Positions 25,230 through 32,746 of a stretch of 64,000 nt of DNA are shown here, one piece after another. Both the position numbers and the translations under genes were made by a program. The stretch covers positions 311,067 to 375,066 of the forward strand of contig NZ_QZEX01000003.1 in assembly GCF_003646465.1 (NCBI RefSeq), given 5' to 3'. The stretch comes from Chachezhania antarctica (GTDB taxonomy: Bacteria > Pseudomonadota > Alphaproteobacteria > Rhodobacterales > Rhodobacteraceae). The notes under the pieces are model-generated. The model ran no database searches. It saw only the letters and a program-made list of their open reading frames with translations, and had not been told where the DNA came from. How positions within the stretch are numbered: the first letter of the stretch is position 1; each line of letters opens with the position of its first letter.

Positions 25230-26480
25230 TCAGAACCTGTCGGGCCGGTAGGGCGCAAGATCGATATTGGGCGTCCTGCGCCCGGCCAGATCGGCGATCA
25301 GACGGCCCACCTTTGGGCCGATCGTCAGCCCCACATGCTGGCCGCCATAGGCATGCAGCACGTTCGGCGCGGCAGCGGCTTCGCCAATCGCTGGCAGGCT
25401 GTCGGGCGTGGTGGGGCGCCGGCCCATCCAACTGGTGGAGCTTTCGAATTCCAGGCCCGGATAGACGCGTTTCACCGCCTTCGCGATGAACTTCGGCGGC
25501 TCGGGGTGTTCCGGCCCGTCAAGGCCCGCGAACTCCACCACGCCCGCCGCGCGCAGGGCGCCCTGCATCGGCGTCAGAACGAACTTGGCATCCGTCACCA
25601 TGTAGGGATGGGGCGCGGTGAAGCTGGGGTTTGCCATGCTCACGTGATAGCCGCGCTCGGCCTCCAGCCGGATCGTCATGCCCAGCGACTTGGCGAAGCG
25701 CCGGGACCATGCGCCGGCGGACAGGACGACCTTGTCGGCGGTCAGGATCTCTCCGCCCTCCAGCGTGACCGTTGGCGCCTCGCCTGGCGTGACGTCCACC
25801 ACGCTGGCCTGACGGAAATCGCCGCCCTGCCCCCGGTAGTGATCGAACAACGCGCGGACGTATCCGGCGGGGGAGCTGAGCCAGCCGAAATCACTGTAGA
25901 TCGTCCCGAAGGTGTAATCGGGGCCAAGGTTCCGATCGCGCTCCGCCAGCTCCGCGCGGGTGAGCGGCGCGGGCACCATGTCGAAACGCTTCTGGATCTC
26001 GGCCGTCAGCGTGTCCTGTTCCCAATAGGAGCGCGAACGGTAGAGCGAGATGTAATCGCCGCGCGTGATGAACGCTTGGGCCTTCGTGCCGCGGGCAAGC
26101 GCCATGTGCTGTTCGGTGGAATCGAACGTCATCTCGGCCAGCGGGCCCGCGATCTCGTGCATGCGTTTCGGGTTGGCGTTGCGCAGGAACGGGATCAGCC
26201 AGGGTAGAAGCCGCGGCAGGTAGCGCCAGCGCAGGTACAGGGGCGAATCCGGATCGAAGACCATCATCGGCGCCTTGCGCACCAGCGACGGGGACGCCAC
26301 CGGCACGACCGAGGTCCGCGCGATCAGCCCCGCATTCCCGAACGATGTCTGCCCCGGATCGCCCGGATGGATCGGATCGACAAGCACGGTTTTCCAGCCG
26401 TCCCGGCGCAGCCATTCGGCGGCCGAAACGCCGGTGATCCCCGCCCCCACGATCACGATGGTTCTTTCGGTCATGTCCAT
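25230..26480 (-). CDS. D-amino acid dehydrogenase-like FAD oxidoreductase (DadA family)
   Basis: A 416-residue DAO-superfamily flavoprotein resembling DadA. The N-terminal FAD motif is IVIVGAGITGVSAAEWLRRDG, followed by SFGNAGLI (the DadA family loop). The C-terminus has SWMGRRPTTPDSLPAIGEA and YGGQHVGLTIGP. ATG 26480 has AGGTGAACGGGA upstream; ATG 26474 is equally possible. It is divergent from the GMC oxidoreductase gene and convergent with the cupin gene. It likely deaminates a D-amino acid or related secondary amine in this cluster. Confidence 0.88.
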   Translation of the reverse strand: MDMTERTIVIVGAGITGVSAAEWLRRDGWKTVLVDPIHPGDPGQTSFGNAGLIARTSVVPVASPSLVRKAPMMVFDPDSPLYLRWRYLPRLLPWLIPFLRNANPKRMHEIAGPLAEMTFDSTEQHMALARGTKAQAFITRGDYISLYRSRSYWEQDTLTAEIQKRFDMVPAPLTRAELAERDRNLGPDYTFGTIYSDFGWLSSPAGYVRALFDHYRGQGGDFRQASVVDVTPGEAPTVTLEGGEILTADKVVLSAGAWSRRFAKSLGMTIRLEAERGYHVSMANPSFTAPHPYMVTDAKFVLTPMQGALRAAGVVEFAGLDGPEHPEPPKFIAKAVKRVYPGLEFESSTSWMGRRPTTPDSLPAIGEAAAAPNVLHAYGGQHVGLTIGPKVGRLIADLAGRRTPNIDLAPYRPDRF

Positions 26481-26568
26481 GTCCCGTTCACCTGCCTCAC
26501 GCGAGGATAGGCTTGTTTTCAATCGGATGGCAGGGCCAATCTGGCCCATCGCATCGGACCGGCCGGAC

Positions 26569-26594
26569 CGCGAATTGGTGTGGACGCGAATTGG
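26569..26594 (+). promoter_or_regulatory. Direct repeat CGCGAATTGG in the dadA-like/GMC control region
   Basis: The 10-mer CGCGAATTGG occurs at 26569-26578 and 26585-26594 (16-bp spacing). GGGCCAAT at 26533-26540 is close by. The ATTGG/CCAAT core matches the boxes before the MocR-type regulator and the oxidase-ABC operon, so the same regulator may act here. Confidence 0.5.
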
Positions 26595-26673
26595 AAATGG
26601 ATCTGCCGGACGCACCTGTCCGCGCCTAGGGTCGCGCGGATCCGGACAATGCGGGCAGTATCAAGGATCTCGA

Positions 26674-28290
26674 ATGGCGGAATACGACTATATCATCGTC
26701 GGCGCGGGATCGGCGGGCTGCGTGCTGGCAAACCGGCTGACCGAGAATGGCAAGCACTCCGTCCTGCTGCTGGAAGCGGGCGGCAGCGACATGAACTTCT
26801 GGATCTGGATGCCCATTGGTTACGGCAAGACCTTCTACCGGCCCAGCGTCAACTGGATGTACCAGACCGAGCCCGTGGAGTCCCTGAACGGCCGACCCTC
26901 CTACTGGCCCCGCGGCAAGGTTCTGGGCGGGTCGAGCGCGATCAACGCGATGGTCTACATCCGCGGCCAGCCCGAGGATTTCGAGGACTGGAAGGAAATG
27001 GGCAACCCCGGCTGGGGATGGGACGACGTCCTGCCCTATTTCAAGAAGTCCGAGACGAACGACCGCGGCGGCGACGATTTCCGCGGTGGCGACGGGCCGC
27101 TGCATGTCACGACGCTGGACCGCGATCTGCATCCGCTCTGCCAGGATTTCGTCAAGGCGGGGGAGGAATTGCAGTACACCCGCAACGCCGATTTCAACGG
27201 CCCCGCGCAGGAAGGTGTGGGCACCTACCAGAACACGGTGAAGGGCGGCATGCGCATGTCGGCGGCGCGGGCCTACCTGCGTCCGGCCCGGCGGCGCGCC
27301 AACCTGTCGGTCGAAAAGCACGCCCACGCGACGCGGATCCTGTTTCAAGGCACCCGCGCGATCGGGATCGAATACCGCCAGAACGGGCAACTGAAACAGG
27401 CCACGGCCCGGCGCGAGGTCATCCTTTCGGCGGGCGCGGTGAACTCGCCCCAGCTTCTGCAAGTGTCCGGCGTGGGCCCGGGGGGGCTGCTGCGCGACAA
27501 GGGGGTCGAGGTGCTGCACGATCTGCCGGGCGTGGGGCGGAACCTGCAGGACCATCTGGGGATAGACTACCTGTACCGGTCCAGGGTGCCGACGCTGAAC
27601 CAGCAACTGTACCCGTGGTACGGCAAGCTGTGGCACGGGATGCGCTACGTGCTGACGCGACGCGGCCCGCTGTCGCTGGGCGTGAACCAGGCCGGCGGGT
27701 TCGTCCGGTCGCGGCCGGGGCTGTCTCGGCCCAACATCCAGCTGTTCTTTTCGCCCGTCAGCTATACCAAGGCGCCGCCGGGCAAGCGGCCGCTGATGAA
27801 CCCGGACCCGTTCCCCGGTTTCCTTGTCGGCGCGCAGCCCACGCGGCCCACCAGCCGCGGGCACCTTCAGATCCGCTCTCCGGATCCGATGGACCCGGTC
27901 GAGATCCACCCGAACTACCTTGCCACCGAGTTCGACGTGCAGGACATGCTGGACGCCGCGCGCCTGTCGCGGCAGATCGCGCTGGCCCCGGCGATGGCGA
28001 AGATGGTCGAGACCGAGCTTCTCCCCGGCAGCCACGTGACATCGGACGAGGACATGATCGCCGATTTCCGTGCCCGCGCGACGACCGTGTTCCACCCGGT
28101 CTCCACCTGCCGGATGGGGCCCGACCCCGCGACCGACGTGGTCGATGCAAATCTGAACGTGCACGGGCTTCAGGGCCTGCGCGTTGCCGATGCATCGATC
28201 TTCCCGACGCTGACCTCAGGCAACACCAACGCGCCCGCGATCATGGTCGGCGAAAAGGCCGCCGACCTGATCCTAGCGGACACGCGTTAG
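26674..28290 (+). CDS. GMC family oxidoreductase (choline dehydrogenase-like)
   Basis: A 538-residue flavoprotein of the glucose-methanol-choline family. The FAD motif is YIIVGAGSAGCVLANRL, GMC signature 1 is PRGKVLGGSSAINAMVYIRG, and signature 2 is GAVNSPQLLQVSGVGP. The C-terminal catalytic His/Asn region is HPVSTCRMGP and TSGNTNAPAIM. ATG 26674 has AAGGAT upstream. It is cytoplasmic, with no signal peptide. It oxidises an alcohol to an aldehyde; choline itself is unproven because no betA/betB partner is present. It converges with the eCIS operon, leaving a 4-bp gap and no visible terminator. Confidence 0.9.
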   Translation: MAEYDYIIVGAGSAGCVLANRLTENGKHSVLLLEAGGSDMNFWIWMPIGYGKTFYRPSVNWMYQTEPVESLNGRPSYWPRGKVLGGSSAINAMVYIRGQPEDFEDWKEMGNPGWGWDDVLPYFKKSETNDRGGDDFRGGDGPLHVTTLDRDLHPLCQDFVKAGEELQYTRNADFNGPAQEGVGTYQNTVKGGMRMSAARAYLRPARRRANLSVEKHAHATRILFQGTRAIGIEYRQNGQLKQATARREVILSAGAVNSPQLLQVSGVGPGGLLRDKGVEVLHDLPGVGRNLQDHLGIDYLYRSRVPTLNQQLYPWYGKLWHGMRYVLTRRGPLSLGVNQAGGFVRSRPGLSRPNIQLFFSPVSYTKAPPGKRPLMNPDPFPGFLVGAQPTRPTSRGHLQIRSPDPMDPVEIHPNYLATEFDVQDMLDAARLSRQIALAPAMAKMVETELLPGSHVTSDEDMIADFRARATTVFHPVSTCRMGPDPATDVVDANLNVHGLQGLRVADASIFPTLTSGNTNAPAIMVGEKAADLILADTR

Positions 28291-28294
28291 GGCG

Positions 28295-29059
28295 TCACTT
28301 GCCCGTTTTCGCTTTCGATGACCGCCGGCGCTCTAGCCTTTGCTTCGACGACGGTCGCGTCGTCGCGATAGGTGCGGCATGGTCGATGTTGAACGCCCTC
28401 GTGACCGGCAGGGTCACGTTACGCAGCTTGACCGCGCCCGCGACGATCTTGCCCTTCAGGTCGGTGTCCTTCTTGCCGTCCTCGGCCAGCACCTTTTCAA
28501 GGAAGTCCTCGCCCTCGTCGGCCTTGGCCTTTTCCTTGCCCACGGGCACCCGGATGTCATAGACGCCGTTTTCGTCGGTTTCGGCCTTGAAACTATTGCC
28601 CGATTTCGCGCCCGCGATTTCCACCGTCGCATGCGCCACCGGGCGGCCCGACGTGTCCACCACCTTGCCGGCCAGCCGGAACTGCCCGGCCAGCGCCTTC
28701 AACTCGCCCAGCATCGCCTCCACCGGTTTCGAACGGTCTTCTTCCCGCTTGGCGGCGGCGGCAAGGAACTCGGCATGGGCCTTCGCCCGTTCGGCCCGGG
28801 CTTCGGCCTTGGGATCGCCAACTGCCTTGGCCCGCACCGCTTCCATCCGTGCCGATGTCAGCCGTACGGACGCCATCGTTCGCGCGTCCTGTAGCCCTGC
28901 GTGGCGTAAAACCGCGCCCAGTTCGGGCATCTGCGACATGCCCCGGGCGAAATCCATCGGCGACAGCTTGGTCTTGAACAGCTTCTGGACGGTCTCGGCC
29001 ATCGTCGCCTCGGCCGTGGCCTCGGGCTTCTTGTCCTTCGTCGGCTTTTCCTCGGTCAT
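28295..29059 (-). CDS. eCIS operon distal protein with Cna/carboxypeptidase-regulatory-like domain
   Basis: A 254-residue protein, last in the contractile injection operon. The N-terminus is Lys/Glu/Ala-rich and helical. A beta-sandwich domain follows around residues 125-165 (FRLAGKVVDTSGRPVAHATVEIAG then DENGVYDIRVPVG), typical of carboxypeptidase-regulatory-like/Cna-B folds. The C-terminus is strongly basic (about 12 Arg/Lys in the last 25). There is no signal peptide. The ATG overlaps the fibre gene stop by 4 bp, so it probably works with the fibre as a fibre accessory, chaperone or surface decoration. It could also be a cargo; nothing decides this. Confidence 0.6.
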   Translation of the reverse strand: MTEEKPTKDKKPEATAEATMAETVQKLFKTKLSPMDFARGMSQMPELGAVLRHAGLQDARTMASVRLTSARMEAVRAKAVGDPKAEARAERAKAHAEFLAAAAKREEDRSKPVEAMLGELKALAGQFRLAGKVVDTSGRPVAHATVEIAGAKSGNSFKAETDENGVYDIRVPVGKEKAKADEGEDFLEKVLAEDGKKDTDLKGKIVAGAVKLRNVTLPVTRAFNIDHAAPIATTRPSSKQRLERRRSSKAKTGK

Positions 29060-32000
29060 CGTCCCACTCCCGTCTTGGCCAGCCCGTCCGGGCGGCCGGA
29101 AAATTGTCCCAGCATGGATGTGTAACCCTGTACGGCCATCAGGTCGTTCGTCAGGCCGCCTGTCAGGCCTTCGCGCATCTGTGCACACAACTCGCCGCGG
29201 TTATCGCTGCCCGTCATTGCGCCCCAGATCGTCTCGATCAGCTCGGTATTGCCGGCGTCCATCAACGTCGCCGCGGGACCGAAGGCCAGCACGCAATGCG
29301 ACGCCTGGTTCATCGCGGTGGTGTTCATCAGCCCCCATGTCAGTGCCGAGACGAAGCAGTTCGCCAGGGGTTCCTTCAGCCGGTTCGACGACGCATGCAC
29401 GCTCCACCCGATGGCCAGAAGGTTCACGCCCATGAAGTCGGCATCCAGATCGAGGCTGATCTGGTTGTCGTTCACCATCACGCTGTCGAGCGAGGCCAGC
29501 GCCACGGCCGAAATCCCAGCCGATGACTGCCCATCCATCCCGTCCAGCCGGATCTGGTTGTCGTTCAGCATGATGTCACCGCCGACCTTCAGGTCGCCGG
29601 GCGTGTCGAAACCCAGCTCCTGATCGCCGCCGATCAGCGTGTCGGACAGGCCGGTGTTCTGCAGGTAGATCTCGTTCGAGACACCCATGTTCGCCATCGC
29701 CACCACGTCGCCGCCCATGATCGACAGGATCAGGTGCCCGGCCGAACTGTTGGGCCGCTGCCCTTCGGCCACGGCCACGAAAAGCGAATTCACCAGCAGA
29801 CCGCCCAGTGAGAATTGCCCAAGCCGGCGCATGTTGAACAGGGCCAGGATCCAGCCGTTCGACGCGCCCGATTGCGTGACCAGCCGGTTGTCGGTGGCCT
29901 GCATCGGCCCGATGCCGAAGGCCAGCAGGGCCCGTCCCTGCGGCGCGCGGACGGAATTGCCATGCACCACCAGCGCCGACGATCCATCAGACCGGATCGG
30001 CCCGTCCAGATCGTAAGGGTTACCGCCCGACTGCGGGTTGGGGCGCACCTGCGTGATGGCAATCCCCCCGCGCCAGCCGCCGCCCCCTGCGCCGTCGCCG
30101 TCGACCTCGTCCAGGCGGCGGCCGGTATCGGCGATGGTGTTCTCGACGATCTCGGTATCCTCGGCATAGAGCGCGAAGATGCCGACCGCCGGCAGGTCGT
30201 GGCGCCGGGCGTTGCCGACGATCCGGTTCTCGCGGATTTCGGTCCGGGCGATATCGGCCAGCGCGATCCCGGCCCAGGCGGCGACGAGCTGCATTTCCGC
30301 CGGGAAGGGCCGGTTTTCGCCCGACAGGACGCCCGTGATCTCGTTCCCGATGATGGCCAGGTCCTCGACCGAGATCAGGAACGGATCGGTATCGAGGTTG
30401 AAGTACTGCACCACGCCGATGCCGTTGCCGCCCATGTCGCGGATGCGGTTGTCCTCGATCCGGATGTCCGCCAGCGCACCGTCGGGGACGGGCACCCATT
30501 CGGTGCCGTTGTCGTCGGGATCGCGGGCGGGCGGCACGGGATCGAGGCCAAAGCAGTTGTCATCGGTCACCGTGAAGGTCCACGCCTGAAGGATCGTGCC
30601 GTAAGCTTGCGCGAAATAGGCCGTCAGCCGGTCCGGGTCGTCCAGTTGCTGAACCGGGACGTAAACGACCGAGCCCAGCGTGACCCCGTTGCCGTAGGTG
30701 CCTTCGATCAGGTTCTCGCGCACCAGCGCCGTTTCCGAGCCGCCGCCGATCTGGATGCCCCCCAGCGCGGGCGCCAGCACCTTGCCGAAGTCGGAGGCCG
30801 TCAGCGTATTGCGTTCGATCACCAGCTCGTCGCCTTGCGCGTAGATCGACGGGCGGTGGGTCGCCTCCTCCAGCGCGCGGTCGTCCAGCGTGCCGTCCAC
30901 GTGGCACAGGCAGTTGCGGACGGTCGCGTCGATGGCCGCCGCGATCCAGATGCCGCCACGCTGGAAATGGGTGATCTGGAGCGAGTCCAGCAGGATCGCC
31001 CGGCTGCGGATGAACTGGTTGTCGTCGCCATGGCCCGCCGTCACCGAAACGGCCAGTTGCGCGGGCGCGTCGATGGCCATGTCCTTCAGCATGATGTTGG
31101 TGCCGCCTTCGATGGCGAAGATCGGCGTGTCGTCGACCACGTCGGCCTCCGTCGCAGGCACAACCCGCGTTCGCGGCCCGCAACCTTCGATGCGGATGTC
31201 GCGCGCGCCGGTGATGCTGACGTGTTCCTCGTATGTCCCCGGGAGCACGAGTATACGCCCGCCGGCATCGGGCAACGCGTTCACGGCGGCCTGGATCGAC
31301 AGGTAATCCCCGTGCGAGGCGGTGCCGTCGCCCACCCGCAAGGTCACGCAATCGCCCTGCCGCGTCAGCGGCTGGAACCGCGCGCGGCAGTCGTGGACGT
31401 TGGCGTTGCCGTCCCCGTCCCAGTGGATCGTGGCCAGCGGCGCGGCGAAGATCCGGCGCGCCTCGGGGGCGGCGCCCACGCGCAACTCCCACGGCGCGAT
31501 GTCGTCGGGCGCGAAGGGGCGCGCGGCGATGATCCAGGCATCACCGGGGCGCAGAGCGGTGCCCGCATGCGTCACGGTCAGGCCGGTCAGTCCCAACGGC
31601 ACGGCCGCCCCGATGGCCATGGCCGGCGCCGATGCACGGTCGAGCCCCCGGTCCCAGACCCGGACGAAGACGTAGGGCCCATGCTCGTCGGCCCCGAAGC
31701 GCGTGGTTTCCAGATCGGCGGCATCGGCACGCGCCTGCCACGCGGTGTTGAACCCGGCGGGCACGGCATCGGCCAGCGTCACCTCACCGGTATCGGGATC
31801 ATAGCCCGCATCGACGGTTGTGAAATGGCCCTCGGCCTCTGCCGCGATCTTCTCGCCGTTGAAATCGACCGCGCCCCAGGGCAGCACCTCGACCACCTGT
31901 CCCGGCGCGGGCCAGTGGGCGGTGTCGACCGGATCTGTCAGCAATGTCAGCCCGGTGCCCGCCGCATCGACGGTGGCGCGCATCAGCCGGCCGCCGTTCT

Positions 32001-32736
32001 CGAACCCCCAGCAGAACATGTCGGACGTGACCATCTGCACCCGGATCGCCCGGTTGGCGGCCCCCAGGAATCCGTCCTGGATATCGGGGGAGCACAGGTC
32101 CTGATCCTCGCCCATTTCGGTGAAGCCCACGGTCAGCGTGCCGTCCGGTTCCAGCTCATGGGTCGCCGGGTTCAGTTCACCCCACCCCGCATCGGCCCAG
32201 CGGATCCGCGTTTCGGCCCACAGATCATGGCACGCGCCCGCATCAAGCCCCGTCACAAGCCGCACCCGCGCCATGATCCGCAGGTGCGCCGCCGTGTCGA
32301 CACCGCCAAGCGCGGGATCGACGGCCGCCTCCTGCTCCGTCGCGCCGACGGGCTGGGTGTAGAGTTCCAGCACTGCAAGATCGTAGCGTTCGCCGTCCGG
32401 CGCGGGCAGGTCTTCGCGCGTCAGCCAGTCGGGCTGCAGGCGGAAGCTGGTGTCCTCGTGGAGCCGGGCCCGTTCGCCGCCGATCCAGTAATCGCCCGCC
32501 TCCAGCGAGAATTCGATCACCCCGTCCTCGATCCACGCGTCCGATACGCGGAACCCGTCGTTCGATGTGCCGTGGGCGCCGATGATGCCCACCCGGTCGG
32601 CGGCCATCTCGTCGGCGGTGATATCGCCGATGGCGGTGACGTCCTCGTCGGTCAGAACGCGGCCGACCTGGCCCAGAAGGCCGCGGCGGTTGTAGCGGGT
32701 GTCATGGGTGCGACGGGACAGATCCTGGTGCGACAT
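29056..32736 (-). CDS. eCIS tail-fibre-like protein: DUF6519 plus right-handed beta-helix
   Basis: A 1226-residue protein. The N-terminus (DLSRRTHDTRYNRRGLLGQVGRVLTDEDVTAIGD) fits DUF6519, found at the head of large proteins in phage-tail-like loci. Residues 200-520 or so are beta-rich modules. From about residue 540 a right-handed parallel beta-helix begins (SIQAAVNALPDAGGRILVLPGTYEEHVSITG), with repeated short turns such as IRIEDNRIRDMGGNGIGV, and runs for some 500 residues. It probably forms the receptor-binding fibre or spike at the baseplate. ATG 32736 has AGGAG upstream and lies 10 bp after the previous gene. Confidence 0.75.
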   Translation of the reverse strand: MSHQDLSRRTHDTRYNRRGLLGQVGRVLTDEDVTAIGDITADEMAADRVGIIGAHGTSNDGFRVSDAWIEDGVIEFSLEAGDYWIGGERARLHEDTSFRLQPDWLTREDLPAPDGERYDLAVLELYTQPVGATEQEAAVDPALGGVDTAAHLRIMARVRLVTGLDAGACHDLWAETRIRWADAGWGELNPATHELEPDGTLTVGFTEMGEDQDLCSPDIQDGFLGAANRAIRVQMVTSDMFCWGFENGGRLMRATVDAAGTGLTLLTDPVDTAHWPAPGQVVEVLPWGAVDFNGEKIAAEAEGHFTTVDAGYDPDTGEVTLADAVPAGFNTAWQARADAADLETTRFGADEHGPYVFVRVWDRGLDRASAPAMAIGAAVPLGLTGLTVTHAGTALRPGDAWIIAARPFAPDDIAPWELRVGAAPEARRIFAAPLATIHWDGDGNANVHDCRARFQPLTRQGDCVTLRVGDGTASHGDYLSIQAAVNALPDAGGRILVLPGTYEEHVSITGARDIRIEGCGPRTRVVPATEADVVDDTPIFAIEGGTNIMLKDMAIDAPAQLAVSVTAGHGDDNQFIRSRAILLDSLQITHFQRGGIWIAAAIDATVRNCLCHVDGTLDDRALEEATHRPSIYAQGDELVIERNTLTASDFGKVLAPALGGIQIGGGSETALVRENLIEGTYGNGVTLGSVVYVPVQQLDDPDRLTAYFAQAYGTILQAWTFTVTDDNCFGLDPVPPARDPDDNGTEWVPVPDGALADIRIEDNRIRDMGGNGIGVVQYFNLDTDPFLISVEDLAIIGNEITGVLSGENRPFPAEMQLVAAWAGIALADIARTEIRENRIVGNARRHDLPAVGIFALYAEDTEIVENTIADTGRRLDEVDGDGAGGGGWRGGIAITQVRPNPQSGGNPYDLDGPIRSDGSSALVVHGNSVRAPQGRALLAFGIGPMQATDNRLVTQSGASNGWILALFNMRRLGQFSLGGLLVNSLFVAVAEGQRPNSSAGHLILSIMGGDVVAMANMGVSNEIYLQNTGLSDTLIGGDQELGFDTPGDLKVGGDIMLNDNQIRLDGMDGQSSAGISAVALASLDSVMVNDNQISLDLDADFMGVNLLAIGWSVHASSNRLKEPLANCFVSALTWGLMNTTAMNQASHCVLAFGPAATLMDAGNTELIETIWGAMTGSDNRGELCAQMREGLTGGLTNDLMAVQGYTSMLGQFSGRPDGLAKTGVGR

Positions 32737-32746
32737 GGGTAGGCTC

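Noticed and set aside
29815-32742. A 975-codon plus-strand open frame opposite the beta-helix fibre gene
   Set aside because: Its translation is low-complexity and Arg/Gly-rich with no recognisable domain, while the minus strand gives DUF6519 and beta-helix sequence.
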